The notes: generated by a model not told the origin, from the letters alone. A DNA stretch of 18,170 nt from an uncultured Coriobacteriaceae bacterium (GCA_902767025.1 CACXFZ010000027.1:1-18170); one strand, 5' to 3'. Shown: positions 7,091 to 15,415, counted from the stretch's first letter. Translations and numbers: made by a program.

Positions 7091-9263
7091 CCGCGGCCTC
7101 AACCACCTTCTCGCCGGCAGCATCGCCCGCGGTCGCTTCGCCGGCCTGCCCACTCGGGGTCTTGGCTGCCAGCGGCAACGCTGCCGTGCCCTCGTCTGCC
7201 GATGCGCCCTGCTCGCTTGCCTCCTGTTCCTTGGCGGCTTGCTGCGTGGCCGCATTTGCGGAGGCGTCGTCTGCCGGCTCGTCGGCTTTCACGGCGTCTG
7301 GATCGGACTTGCCGCCGCCTCGCAGCGCCACGTCGTTGGGAACGGTGGACTCCACCATCTGGTTGTCCTTCACGATCTTGAAGAAGTCGGACGACACGTT
7401 CTTGGTTTCGTCCAGCGGTGCAGTGTAGTCGTCGTTGAAATCGAACAGGATCGATCCGTTTGCCGGGTCCTTCCTGCCCCCTTCCATGCTGATGGCCTGG
7501 AGGTAGTTCAGCAGCGTGACGGCGAACGCGAGGGAGTCCTCATCACCCGAATACAAATCGCCTTGTCTGGGGGCGCCCTTGATGAAGATGCTCTCGAACT
7601 CGTCGGCGCTGTTGTAGGGCTTGGTCCCATCTTCGGCGACCGGGGCGATTTCGCTGATCACCTGGTCGAGCGTGGCGCCTTCGTGCAGCTCCTTCAGGAT
7701 GTTGTTCAGCCCCATGCGCAGCGCGTCGCTCGACACCGACGTGGACATGCCATCGGTCCACACGGCGCTCCCCGTCGTGGCGCGCGCCATTAACTCGCTC
7801 AAGTACAGGGTGGCCACGTATCCCATGACATATGCCGATTGGGTATTGTCCACCCTGTTCTCATTCTCGTCATAGCCGATGCTGTAGCACAGGTCAGCGT
7901 AGAGCGGCTTGCCCTCTAGCTTGCCGTTCAGGTAGTTGACCAGAAACGTCGTCTGGTCGAACCAGGTTTCGTAAACCCTGGCTCCGGGTGTGGCCTCCCT
8001 CATCAACTTGAAGTTGTTGTAGCGGTACTGGTATACGTTCTCGATGGAGGAAGCGGCGCCCTCGGTAAACCATCTGGGGAACACGATGCACTGGTAGCGC
8101 TTTGCCAGCTCCTCGGTCGGGGGGATGCCGTCTCGGTCGGTGACCACGTCGTTGGGGTTGGTGCCGCCCATCGTGCCGGTACGGTTGTAGTCGTCCATGA
8201 ACGCGTGGAGCATCTCGTGGACGATGGTGTTCTTCAGCGTCTCGATGGCCTCTCCCGTGCGCACCAGGATGTAGCGGCCCGTGTCGTCCCGGACGTACTT
8301 CCCTTCGTCGTCGATTTCCAGAAGGACGGACGTGTCCAGCCCGATCATGTAGCAGTATTTCACGCCACCGCGGTCGATGGCATCTCCGGCCACGTATGCG
8401 ATGGAATTCTCGGGAACCGTCTCGTGCTCGGGCAATCCGTCCTTGTCGCCGTGGATGAAGTACACGTACAGGCTGATCGAGCGGCCGAGCTGGTTGGCAT
8501 CGGCAGCTTCTGCGAATGCAGGGAACTTCGCAATCAACAGCTCGACCGCCTGCGGCTGCAGCTTGTTGATGACGAGGTCGAGCAGGAAGTTCAAGTCGTC
8601 TTCGGAAAGGACCTCGATTGCCGTTTGCGCGCAGTAGATCTCGATCCAGGTGGGCTCGGCAGGGGCCGCGGGGCCGGCGGTCGTTGCCGGAGTGGTGGGC
8701 GTCGCTGCCGCTGCGTCCCGTGCGACCTCCGCCGGAGTGCTCGCAGGAGCGAAGAACCCACGGATCGAGCTCGGCAGGGTGTAGGTTATGCCCGTTCGGG
8801 CGTCGTAAATCGAGACGATCTCGTCGGTGCCGAACAGCCGAACCAGCGAATCGGAGAGCCGGACCGTGAAGGTATCGCCCTGCAGGGCGTAGCCGTCGGG
8901 TACGAAGAAGGCCAGCACGGGCAGGCAGGAAACGCCCTGTTGGGACTGGGTCGCGAGCTGCAGGTTGGCGTCCACCCACAGAACGGGGATGTCCCATTCA
9001 AAGCCCTGGTCGGACGTCACGTGGGCCGTGTCGTCAAGGGCCTCGCCCGCCCGGGGCGCATCGACCCCATCGATGACCAGGCCGCTTAGGAAATGCACGT
9101 CGGACGCGGACTGCCCCCGGTCGAGCGTGCGGTTTTCCAGGCTCACGTTGGGCTGCGCGGCCCATGCGACCACAGGCAGGCACAGCGATGCCGCCAAGGC
9201 GACGGCGGCGATTACGGCAATGGCTTTCCGGGAAAGTCGGCAGATATTCGAACGAAGCACCAT
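7074..9263 (-). CDS. secreted HExxH metalloprotease-like protein
   Basis: A 729-residue exported protein. Residues 1-36 form a signal peptide (basic n-region, hydrophobic core, cleavage likely after VVAWAA). The zinc-binding motif HEMLH is at 349-353, and WFTEGAASSIE places a Glu (401) about 48 residues later, the gluzincin (peptidase MA-like) arrangement of HExxH plus downstream E. The N-terminal 200 residues look like beta-rich domains, with a Pro/Ala/Thr linker around 170-205. The C-terminus is a low-complexity Ala/Glu/Gly/Lys tail with no membrane anchor, so it is probably released or held non-covalently. It likely cleaves host or dietary protein or cell-wall peptide outside the cell, but no substrate can be named. 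The start at 9263 follows GGAGGTG with about seven bases of spacing; a GTG five codons earlier overlaps that ribosome site and is less likely. Confidence 0.8.
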   Translation of the reverse strand: MVLRSNICRLSRKAIAVIAAVALAASLCLPVVAWAAQPNVSLENRTLDRGQSASDVHFLSGLVIDGVDAPRAGEALDDTAHVTSDQGFEWDIPVLWVDANLQLATQSQQGVSCLPVLAFFVPDGYALQGDTFTVRLSDSLVRLFGTDEIVSIYDARTGITYTLPSSIRGFFAPASTPAEVARDAAAATPTTPATTAGPAAPAEPTWIEIYCAQTAIEVLSEDDLNFLLDLVINKLQPQAVELLIAKFPAFAEAADANQLGRSISLYVYFIHGDKDGLPEHETVPENSIAYVAGDAIDRGGVKYCYMIGLDTSVLLEIDDEGKYVRDDTGRYILVRTGEAIETLKNTIVHEMLHAFMDDYNRTGTMGGTNPNDVVTDRDGIPPTEELAKRYQCIVFPRWFTEGAASSIENVYQYRYNNFKLMREATPGARVYETWFDQTTFLVNYLNGKLEGKPLYADLCYSIGYDENENRVDNTQSAYVMGYVATLYLSELMARATTGSAVWTDGMSTSVSSDALRMGLNNILKELHEGATLDQVISEIAPVAEDGTKPYNSADEFESIFIKGAPRQGDLYSGDEDSLAFAVTLLNYLQAISMEGGRKDPANGSILFDFNDDYTAPLDETKNVSSDFFKIVKDNQMVESTVPNDVALRGGGKSDPDAVKADEPADDASANAATQQAAKEQEASEQGASADEGTAALPLAAKTPSGQAGEATAGDAAGEKVVEAAAPTGK

Positions 9264-9313
9264 GCAGAACACCTCCACGACCAGACAAGCTTATACGTTT
9301 AAGACACGCGCCC

Positions 9314-9319
9314 ATTATA
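9314..9319 (-). promoter_or_regulatory. candidate -10 box for the protease gene
   Basis: A perfect TATAAT on the minus strand, 50 bases before the ATG at 9263, gives a leader that includes the GGAGGTG ribosome site. A second, weaker TATAAG lies at 9290-9295. No good -35 is present; a short inverted repeat (CAGGGC 9332-9337, GCCCTG 9348-9353) occupies that region and might instead end transcription of the gene upstream. Confidence 0.45.
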
Positions 9320-9369
9320 CGCGGATGGACACAGGGCGACAGGGGCGGCCCTGCGCGTCCTGCTGCCCG

Positions 9370-9921
9370 TTACTCCTGCGTCCCGCGCCGCCTGATCCTG
9401 GCGATCGAGACGATGTTGGCGGCGACGTTGCCGATGTCGAACGCTGTTGCCACGTAATTGCCGAGCAACAGGTCGTAGGGGATCCAGCACGCGAAAGTGA
9501 AGGTGTTCATCAGCTTGAACTTCCACGAGGGAACGAACGCGAACACGGTGAACACGATGTTGGCTAGCAGCGGCAGGTACCAGAACCTGTCGACGAATCC
9601 GACCGATGCCTCCACGGCAACCGTGACGACTATGTAGGCCAGGACCAGCCCGGCGACCACGGCCTTGCCGGCCTTGTCCTTGGCGAACAGGATGTTGCGC
9701 ACGATCGATATCACGTTCATGACGAACCCGGCGATGCCCAGCAGGGCAAGGTTGGCCAGGCACATCAGAACGAACCCGACCGTCTGGATAACCAGCGTCC
9801 TGGTCTTCGAGGTGTTCAGCGACGCGATGACAAGCGACACTTGGCCGAGCAGCGAGAGTATGTTTCCGATCAAAAGCTGGTTGGTCATGGGCTGGGTTCG
9901 CGCGGCACGGGCGGCGCGCAT
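9370..9921 (-). CDS. YgjV family inner membrane protein
   Basis: A 183-residue protein with about six hydrophobic segments (IGNILSLLGQVSLVIASL, TVGFVLMCLANLALLGIAGFV, VVAGLVLAYIVVTVAVEA, YLPLLANIVFTVFAFV, TFACWIPYDLLLGNYVATAF). The opening QLLIGNILSLLGQ, the NVISIVRNILF segment in mid-protein and the WIPYDLLLGNYV segment near the end fit the YgjV/Imp-YgjV family, whose function is not established. The start at 9921 is chosen because AAGG lies upstream at roughly nine bases. An ATG at 9888 (MTNQLLIGN) is the alternative: it sits nearer the first helix but has no ribosome site. It is divergent from the GH3 gene and on the same strand as the protease downstream. Confidence 0.78.
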   Translation of the reverse strand: MRAARAARTQPMTNQLLIGNILSLLGQVSLVIASLNTSKTRTLVIQTVGFVLMCLANLALLGIAGFVMNVISIVRNILFAKDKAGKAVVAGLVLAYIVVTVAVEASVGFVDRFWYLPLLANIVFTVFAFVPSWKFKLMNTFTFACWIPYDLLLGNYVATAFDIGNVAANIVSIARIRRRGTQE

Positions 9922-9942
9922 CGAGGGTGACCTTGCCCCACC

Positions 9943-9948
9943 ATGATA
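9943..9948 (-). promoter_or_regulatory. candidate -10 box for the YgjV-like gene
   Basis: TATCAT on the minus strand, 21 bases before the ATG at 9921. The same hexamer precedes the divergent GH3 gene and the MocR gene. No clear -35 is visible. Confidence 0.3.
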
Positions 9949-10058
9949 CTTGCACTGCCCGGCTTCTGGCGCAGAAACGCCGCTCTGTTTCGCCCGAGCT
10001 TGCCTGCAGCGCAGTCGAAAACGTGCGAATACCCCGTGCATGGCAGCGGGCGAGCAGC

Positions 10059-10064
10059 TATCAT
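10059..10064 (+). promoter_or_regulatory. candidate -10 box for the GH3 gene
   Basis: TATCAT 63 bases before the ATG at 10128, within the 206-base divergent gap. The -35 region is not convincing. The leader of about 55 bases would contain the weak GGGGTG ribosome site. Confidence 0.3.
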
Positions 10065-10127
10065 GTACTCAACCAAGGCAATAGCCGCTCCTTGGATGGC
10101 AACCGAGCGAAGTGAACGGGGTGCGAT

Positions 10128-12743
10128 ATGACTACGCGCTGCAAACAGAACCCTTATCGCCCGAACGACGATTTCACGAAGCCCATGCGGACGACCCTGC
10201 ATCTGCTCGCGGCATTCCTGCTCGCTGCATGCATGGTGTCGTTTGCCGCTTCCACGGCAGTCGCCGACGATGCTGCGACAACCACCACGCAGACGACGGG
10301 CTCTTCCGATTCCCAGGCAGGCAGCGCAGGCGTCGACGAGCTCGTCGCCGGCATGACGATGGACGACAAGATCTCCCAGCTGATCGTGACGGCCATGCGC
10401 ACCTGGGATGGGAGCAGCGTCACCAGCTTGGACGACGTGCCCGCGCTCGCAGAAGCGCTGCAGAAGCACAAGTTCGGCGGCATCATCCTGTACGCATCCA
10501 ACGTTTCGACCGTCGACCAGACCGTGCGGCTGACCACGGCCCTGCAGAAGAACAACGCCGCTGTTTCGACCATCCCGTATTTCATGTGCGTTGACGGTGA
10601 AGGCGGGGTCGTCACCCGCCTGTCCATGGGAACGCGCATGAACGGCAACATGGGAATCGGCGCCACGGGCGAATCCGCGCCGGCCAACGCGCTGAGCACG
10701 GGCCGGGTCATCGGCGAGGAAGTCGCCGCCGCCGGTTTCAACGTGGACTTCGCTCCCGACGTCGATGTCAACAGCAATCCGGCCAACCCCGTCATCGGCA
10801 CGCGGTCGTTCTCCGACGACCCGCAGCGGGTCGCGGCCTTGGGCGTCGAGTTCGCCCGAGGCCTTTCGGCCAGCAGCGTCGTGGGCACGAGCAAGCATTT
10901 CCCCGGCCATGGCGACACCGGCACCGACACGCACATCGACACCGCGTCGGTGAACAAGACCTACGACCAACTGAAGCAAACCGAGCTCGTTCCGTTCCAG
11001 ACCGCCATCGCCAACGGCGCCGACCTGATCATGACGGCGCACGTCACCCTGCCGTTGATCGACGACGAAGTCACCTTTGCCGATGGCACGAAGGGCTTCT
11101 ATCCCGCCACGATGTCGAAGAAGGCGCTCGGCGACATCTTGCGCGGCGACTTGGGCTACCAGGGCGTCGTTGTGACCGACGCGCTCGAGATGGACGCGCT
11201 GCACAAGGTGCCCCTGGTGGACGGCGACCCGGATTCGGCCGAGTACGGCGCCAACCTGGCCGTGAAGGTCATCGAGGCGGGCGGCGACATCCTGCTTGGG
11301 CCGAAGGACTTGAACAACGCCGATGCGGCCCAGTACTACGACGACTACATCGCGGCGCTCGGAGCGTATGCCCAGGCGAACCCCGACTTCGCAGCGCGCA
11401 TCGACGAGAGCGTGAAGCGCGTTCTGAACCTGAAGCAGAAGTACGGCATCCTGGACATGGACACGAGCGGCGGTGACCTCGACCAGAAGATCGCCCACGC
11501 CGAGCAGACGATCGGATCGTCAGAGCACCATGCCGTGGAGTCCGACATCGCGGAGCAGGCCATCACACTCCTGAAAAACGACTCCTACACCTTGCCGCTG
11601 TCGGGATACGACGGCAACATCGTCATGTTCGGGCGCGATTCCGACCATGCGAAGACCATCGACTACGTCGTGCGCCAGCTGCAGTCTGCGGGCCTTGTCG
11701 ATCCCGACGCCTACGTGGTGAACCTGGAAAGCGGGACCACCACGGGCTCGCCTTCGTCGAAGGCGCACATCACCATCGGCTTCTACCGCGACTACTCCGG
11801 AGGGCCCGACCCGATCGTGCATTACACCGAAGAGATGAAGCAGGCCGTGGCGCAGGCCGACTCCGTCGTCGCATTCAGCCTGAACTACGGCTTGAGTTCG
11901 CTGCAGCCCACGGCCGACCAGTACCAGGCCGTGAGCCAGATTCTGACCGACGCGCATGCGGCGGGTGCCTCGTTCGTGCTGCTCAGCTGCAACCTTCCCT
12001 ACGACGTCGCCCGCTTCCAAGACGCCGACGCCATCATGTGCTGCTATATGGCGGCGGGCATGAATTCCGATCCCACCGACCATACCACGGGCAAGCTGGG
12101 CGCCTACAACGCCAACGTCGCAACTGCGCTCAAGTCGATGTTCGACGAGCTCGCGCCCATAGGCACGCTGCCCGTGAACGTGCCCGCGATCGTGCAGGCC
12201 CAGGATGGCACGGTCAGCTACTCCGACGAGGTCCTGTACGCTCGGGGCGGCGGCCTGGGTGCGTTCGCCTACGCGTTTGTGGAAGGTGCCGGCGGCGTGC
12301 ATGTGCAAAGCGATGCGGCCGACTTGCATTTCAAGACGAACGCGCGCTTCGACAAGCTCGTCAGCGTGAGCGTGGACGGCGCGGTGATCGACGAATCGTG
12401 CTACACCTGCTCGGCGGGTTCGACCAACATAGAGCTGAAGGCGGCATACCTGGACACGCTTGCGGTGGGCGACCATAAGCTCGGCGCCACCTACGACTAC
12501 GGTGCGGGTGCGTTCACCTTGGAGACGACGTTTTCGGTAAAGGCGAAGGAAGCCCCGGCTCCGGGGCCCGAGCCGACCCCGAACTCGAACGTCAACCCGA
12601 CTTCCCCGGCGAAGGGGTCGAGTTCCACTCGGGCAACCGCGAACACGGCCGATCCGCTCGCGATGCCCGCGCTTGCCGCCCTGATGCTGGCGATGGGCCT
12701 GTCGACGGCGCTCGCGTGCGCTGCGCGCAGGAAGGTCGACTAG
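10128..12743 (+). CDS. secreted, anchored GH3 beta-N-acetylhexosaminidase
   Basis: An 871-residue exported glycosidase. The signal region (20-47) has a hydrophobic core containing LAAC, which could be a lipobox (Cys35), and an AVA-DD site for ordinary cleavage. The GH3 barrel follows: KHFPGHG at 256-262 with D267 and H269 is the NagZ-type acid/base dyad, and VVVTDALEMD holds the nucleophile Asp351. A GH3 C-terminal domain follows (about 465-715), then an X2-like Ig domain (about 729-805), a Pro/Ser/Thr linker, and an anchor with TADPL (840-844), a hydrophobic stretch and RRK. It should remove terminal beta-GlcNAc from peptidoglycan fragments or host glycans at the cell surface. ATG 10128 is preferred because GGGGTG precedes it; MRTT at 10185 lacks a ribosome site but gives a tighter signal peptide. 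Confidence 0.9.
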   Translation: MTTRCKQNPYRPNDDFTKPMRTTLHLLAAFLLAACMVSFAASTAVADDAATTTTQTTGSSDSQAGSAGVDELVAGMTMDDKISQLIVTAMRTWDGSSVTSLDDVPALAEALQKHKFGGIILYASNVSTVDQTVRLTTALQKNNAAVSTIPYFMCVDGEGGVVTRLSMGTRMNGNMGIGATGESAPANALSTGRVIGEEVAAAGFNVDFAPDVDVNSNPANPVIGTRSFSDDPQRVAALGVEFARGLSASSVVGTSKHFPGHGDTGTDTHIDTASVNKTYDQLKQTELVPFQTAIANGADLIMTAHVTLPLIDDEVTFADGTKGFYPATMSKKALGDILRGDLGYQGVVVTDALEMDALHKVPLVDGDPDSAEYGANLAVKVIEAGGDILLGPKDLNNADAAQYYDDYIAALGAYAQANPDFAARIDESVKRVLNLKQKYGILDMDTSGGDLDQKIAHAEQTIGSSEHHAVESDIAEQAITLLKNDSYTLPLSGYDGNIVMFGRDSDHAKTIDYVVRQLQSAGLVDPDAYVVNLESGTTTGSPSSKAHITIGFYRDYSGGPDPIVHYTEEMKQAVAQADSVVAFSLNYGLSSLQPTADQYQAVSQILTDAHAAGASFVLLSCNLPYDVARFQDADAIMCCYMAAGMNSDPTDHTTGKLGAYNANVATALKSMFDELAPIGTLPVNVPAIVQAQDGTVSYSDEVLYARGGGLGAFAYAFVEGAGGVHVQSDAADLHFKTNARFDKLVSVSVDGAVIDESCYTCSAGSTNIELKAAYLDTLAVGDHKLGATYDYGAGAFTLETTFSVKAKEAPAPGPEPTPNSNVNPTSPAKGSSSTRATANTADPLAMPALAALMLAMGLSTALACAARRKVD

Positions 12744-12779
12744 CCGGTCAACGCCCCTTTCAACCCTCTGCGAGTCCCT

Positions 12780-13973
12780 GTGTACTTTGCCTCGAACCGC
12801 AACGGCCAGGGCGCTTCGGAGTTCGACGAAGAGGGCAACCCGAAGGGCGTGTCCTGCAAGGACAACCGCATCATGGCCTCCAAGCTTCATGGCAACACGT
12901 TCTGCGAACCGTACGTGTTCTGCCACGTCAACCACCCGATCGAGTCGATGACCGCCGTGAAGGAAGACCTGTGCGCCATGGCGTTCTTCTGCACCGAGAT
13001 CACCGATTTCGCGAACAGCCAGGCGTCGATCTGGTACACGTCGGTGCCTTCGGTGGTGTGCCCGACCATCACCGACGTGGAGCTGCTGACGCCGCTCGTG
13101 TCGGCGGGCGACTACGCGCACTTCCTGCTGACCATCCGCAACGACGGCAACATGCACATCACGGGCGCCACCGCGATGCTGCTGGACGAACAGGGCAACG
13201 AAGTCTCGTCGGGCAGGATCGAGTTCACGGATCAGACGCTGCAGGTGTCGGTGAGGAACCCGCCCGAGGGCATGGAGGCGGGCGACCAGGTGAACCTGGC
13301 GATGGCGCCGCTCACGAAGACGGCGCTGCGCACGGGATCTGCACTCACGCGCGTGGCGACGCCGCGGGGAGATGCCGCATCGGGCGCTGCAGCCGCTGCG
13401 GATGCGAGCACGCCTGTGGTGGCAGCCCCGCTGTCTTCGGAGGGCGAGGAGCTGGGACGCCTGCTGTCCGGCGACGAAGCGGGATTCGCCCTGAGCGACT
13501 ACGAGCTGTCTCCCGGCAAGAAGGCGGTGTATGCAGTGGCCCTGCAGGTTCCCGCGGATTGGTCGGGTGAGCGCACGGTCACCGTGGGACTGCGCGATAC
13601 CCGCTACGTCGGCGTTGCCAACGTGTCCGGCGACAACGATCCGCTGCTGATGAACGGCATGAACACGGTCAAGGACGGCTCGCTGCTGTCCGTGGCCGCC
13701 AGCGTCGGGGCCGACCACGACGTGAACCAGGATGCGCCGGTGTCGGTGGAGGAAAAGGACGCGGCAGGCCCGACGCCCGCGGCGCCCACGACTCCCACGA
13801 CTCCCACGACGCCCACGACGCCTCGCGGGTCTGCCGCAGCCAAGACCGCCGACCCGCTCTCGCTGGGAGGCGCGGCCGCACTGGCAATCGGCGCGGCAAG
13901 CGCCGGGCTGCTGGCCTACTCGGCCCGCCGCCAGGCCAACGAATCTGACGAGGGAACGGGTCGTTTGCCGTAA
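12780..13973 (+). CDS. C-terminal part of a surface protein, probably 5'-truncated
   Basis: An open frame of 397 codons from a GTG at 12780. It has no signal peptide and no ribosome site, yet ends in a clear cell-surface anchor (linker PTTPTTPTTPTTP, TADPL at 356-360, an Ala-rich hydrophobic stretch, then ARRQ). The first residues, VYFASNRNGQGASEFDEEGNP, resemble a beta-propeller blade edge, and ITDVELLTPLVSAGDYAHFLLTIRNDGN (about 98-125) looks like a CARDB/Ig-like strand set. So the protein begins in mid-domain. The frame is the same as that of the GH3 gene and continues back without a stop to the GH3 stop codon, 36 bases upstream. The simplest reading is a deletion that removed the N-terminal part of an adhesin-like protein. 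Without an export signal the anchor is useless, so it is probably a pseudogene despite the open frame. Confidence 0.7.
   Translation: MYFASNRNGQGASEFDEEGNPKGVSCKDNRIMASKLHGNTFCEPYVFCHVNHPIESMTAVKEDLCAMAFFCTEITDFANSQASIWYTSVPSVVCPTITDVELLTPLVSAGDYAHFLLTIRNDGNMHITGATAMLLDEQGNEVSSGRIEFTDQTLQVSVRNPPEGMEAGDQVNLAMAPLTKTALRTGSALTRVATPRGDAASGAAAAADASTPVVAAPLSSEGEELGRLLSGDEAGFALSDYELSPGKKAVYAVALQVPADWSGERTVTVGLRDTRYVGVANVSGDNDPLLMNGMNTVKDGSLLSVAASVGADHDVNQDAPVSVEEKDAAGPTPAAPTTPTTPTTPTTPRGSAAAKTADPLSLGGAAALAIGAASAGLLAYSARRQANESDEGTGRLP
13785..13823 (+). repeat. 9-bp tandem repeat coding for PTT
   Basis: Four units of CCCACGAC[TG] type (nine bases, Pro-Thr-Thr) plus a partial fifth encode the stalk just before the anchor of the truncated surface protein. 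The length is a multiple of three, so slippage would change stalk length without shifting frame. Confidence 0.85.
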
Positions 13974-13978
13974 GGCGC

Positions 13979-14009
13979 CTGCCATTCGTGCGCTATGTGT
14001 AGCGGGCAG
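13979..14009 (+). terminator. possible hairpin after the surface-protein fragment
   Basis: CTGCC (13979-13983) pairs with GGCAG (14005-14009), and inside it CGCTA (13991-13995) pairs with TAGCG (14000-14004) around a four-base loop. The hairpin begins six bases after the stop codon. No T-run follows, so strength is uncertain. The gap from 13974 to 14249 otherwise holds only the promoter region of the next gene. Confidence 0.3.
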
Positions 14010-14192
14010 TCATTCATGCACCCGGATTAACGTACAAGAGTTGGAATCCGGAAGAGCCGACCAGGGGTTTTAGGAGCACGCACCCAACTTTTGCAACGTT
14101 AATGAGCCCGAATGCCCTGGAAGGGATTGCCCCCTTCTGAAGACCGCGGAGTCTCGAGACACCTGTTCGGCACTACAGCAGGATGAACCGCG

Positions 14193-14220
14193 TAAACTAA
14201 ACGTTGTTTATGTTTATAAT
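14193..14220 (+). promoter_or_regulatory. promoter and nested palindrome before the DCCP gene
   Basis: A perfect TATAAT (14215-14220) lies 29 bases before the ATG at 14250. Just upstream and overlapping it, two TAAAC repeats (14193-14197, 14198-14202) face two GTTTA repeats (14206-14210, 14212-14216). This is a nested inverted repeat filling the -10 to -35 spacer. It is AT-rich in an otherwise GC-rich stretch and is well placed for a repressor. No -35 hexamer is evident, which may mean an activator is needed. Confidence 0.6.
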
Positions 14221-14249
14221 CATCTCCAGGCACGGACGAAGGGGTCGCT

Positions 14250-15404
14250 ATGGAGATTCGCAAGGAACTGCCCGAGATATTCGAAGAGTTCGCCGATGCG
14301 CGCAAGACGCAGTTCCTGGCCGCCAAGGAGGTCAAGGACAAGGGCATGCCGCTTATCGGCACCTATTGCACCTACGTGCCCGTCGAGCTGCCCATGGCGA
14401 TGAACGCGGCCACGGTGGGGCTGTGCTCCATGTCCGACGAAACCCTCACGCTGGCCGAGCAGGACCTGCCGCAGAGCCTGTGCCCGCTCATCAAGTCCAG
14501 CTACGGTTTCGCGAAGGCCGACAAGTGCCCCTACTTCTACTTCAGCGACCTGATCGTGGCCGAAACCACCTGCGACGGCAAGAAGAAGATGTACGAGCTC
14601 ATGGAGGAGTTCAAGCCCGTCTACATCATGCAGCTGCCGAACCGCCAGGACGAGGACGGCTTCGTTCTGTGGAAGAACGAGGTCGTGCGCTTCAAGGAAA
14701 AACTCGAGGACTTCTTCGACGTCGAGATCACCGAAGACGCCATCCGCAATGCTATCCGCGTGCGCAACCGGGAACGCCAGGCGGCGATGGAGCTGCTCGG
14801 GCTGATGAGGGACGACCCGGTCCCCATGCTCGGCTACGACCTGTTCAAGGTGGTGTACGGCGCGGGGTTCACCTTCGATAGGGAGCTGGCCACCGAGCAG
14901 CTGCGCGCGGTGAAGCAGCGCATCCTGGAAGAGGCGCAGGCCAGCAAGGAGCGGATCGGCAAGCGCCCGCGCATCATCGTCAGCGGATGTCCCATGGGTG
15001 GTGCAACTGAAAAGGTCGCCCGCATCATCGAGGACAACGGCGGCGTGGTCGTGGGATACGAGAACTGCACTGGCCTGAAGAACTACCACCGCATGGTGGA
15101 CGAATCCAACCCCGACGTCTACGAGGCGCTGGCCGAGCGCTACTTCAAGATCGGCTGCTCGGTGATGTCGCCCGACACGTACCGCATCCAGCTTCTGGGC
15201 GAGCTGATAGACGACCTGCGCGCTGACGCGGTGGTCGACATGACGCTGCAGGGCTGCCACACCTACAACGTGGAGACCTACGTGATCGAGAAGTTCGTCA
15301 CCGGCGAGCGCGGCCTGGCCTACCTGCATGTGGAAACCGACTACTCCACCACCGACGAAGGCCAGCTGACCACCCGCATCCAGGCCCTGCTCGAAATGCT
15401 CTAG
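14250..15404 (+). CDS. yjiM: double-cubane-cluster protein (2-hydroxyacyl-CoA dehydratase family, YjiM-like)
   Basis: A 384-residue protein closely resembling E. coli YjiM and the double-cubane-cluster proteins (DCCP), which belong to the HgdB/FldB-like 2-hydroxyacyl-CoA dehydratase family. Landmark segments are LIGTYCTYVPVELPMA, SLCPLIKSSYGF, KCPYFYFSDL, ETTCDGKKKMYELM, SGCPMGG, YENCTG and QGCHTY near the C-terminus. Nine cysteines (40, 59, 78, 93, 108, 247, 273, 303, 336) are available to bind clusters. DCCPs carry a fused pair of [4Fe-4S] clusters and, once charged by an ASKHA-type ATPase, carry out low-potential reductions; the physiological substrate is unknown. GAAGGGG lies before the ATG at good spacing. 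The usual partner ATPase (YjiL) is not next to it: the following gene is a MocR regulator. Length is normal, and no key Cys-bearing segment that I know of is missing. Confidence 0.92.
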   Translation: MEIRKELPEIFEEFADARKTQFLAAKEVKDKGMPLIGTYCTYVPVELPMAMNAATVGLCSMSDETLTLAEQDLPQSLCPLIKSSYGFAKADKCPYFYFSDLIVAETTCDGKKKMYELMEEFKPVYIMQLPNRQDEDGFVLWKNEVVRFKEKLEDFFDVEITEDAIRNAIRVRNRERQAAMELLGLMRDDPVPMLGYDLFKVVYGAGFTFDRELATEQLRAVKQRILEEAQASKERIGKRPRIIVSGCPMGGATEKVARIIEDNGGVVVGYENCTGLKNYHRMVDESNPDVYEALAERYFKIGCSVMSPDTYRIQLLGELIDDLRADAVVDMTLQGCHTYNVETYVIEKFVTGERGLAYLHVETDYSTTDEGQLTTRIQALLEML

Positions 15405-15415
15405 ATTCGAGCAGG
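15386..15415 (+). terminator. hairpin with the DCCP stop codon in its loop
   Basis: CCTGCTCGAA (15386-15395) and TTCGAGCAGG (15406-15415) form a perfect 10-bp stem; the ten-base loop contains the stop codon (15402-15404). A shorter CCCCG/CGGGG hairpin follows at about 15417-15436. Neither is followed by a T-run, so termination before the MocR gene may be partial. Confidence 0.45.

Noticed and set aside
5544..9921. A single operon of YgjV-like, protease and MFS genes
   Set aside because: They share a strand, but each has its own promoter-like box and gaps of 106 and 276 bases; co-transcription cannot be supported.
11520..13985. 821-codon minus-strand frame opposite the GH3 gene and the surface fragment
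   Set aside because: It is Arg/His/Gly/Val-rich, typical of an antisense shadow, and overlaps two well-supported features on the other strand.
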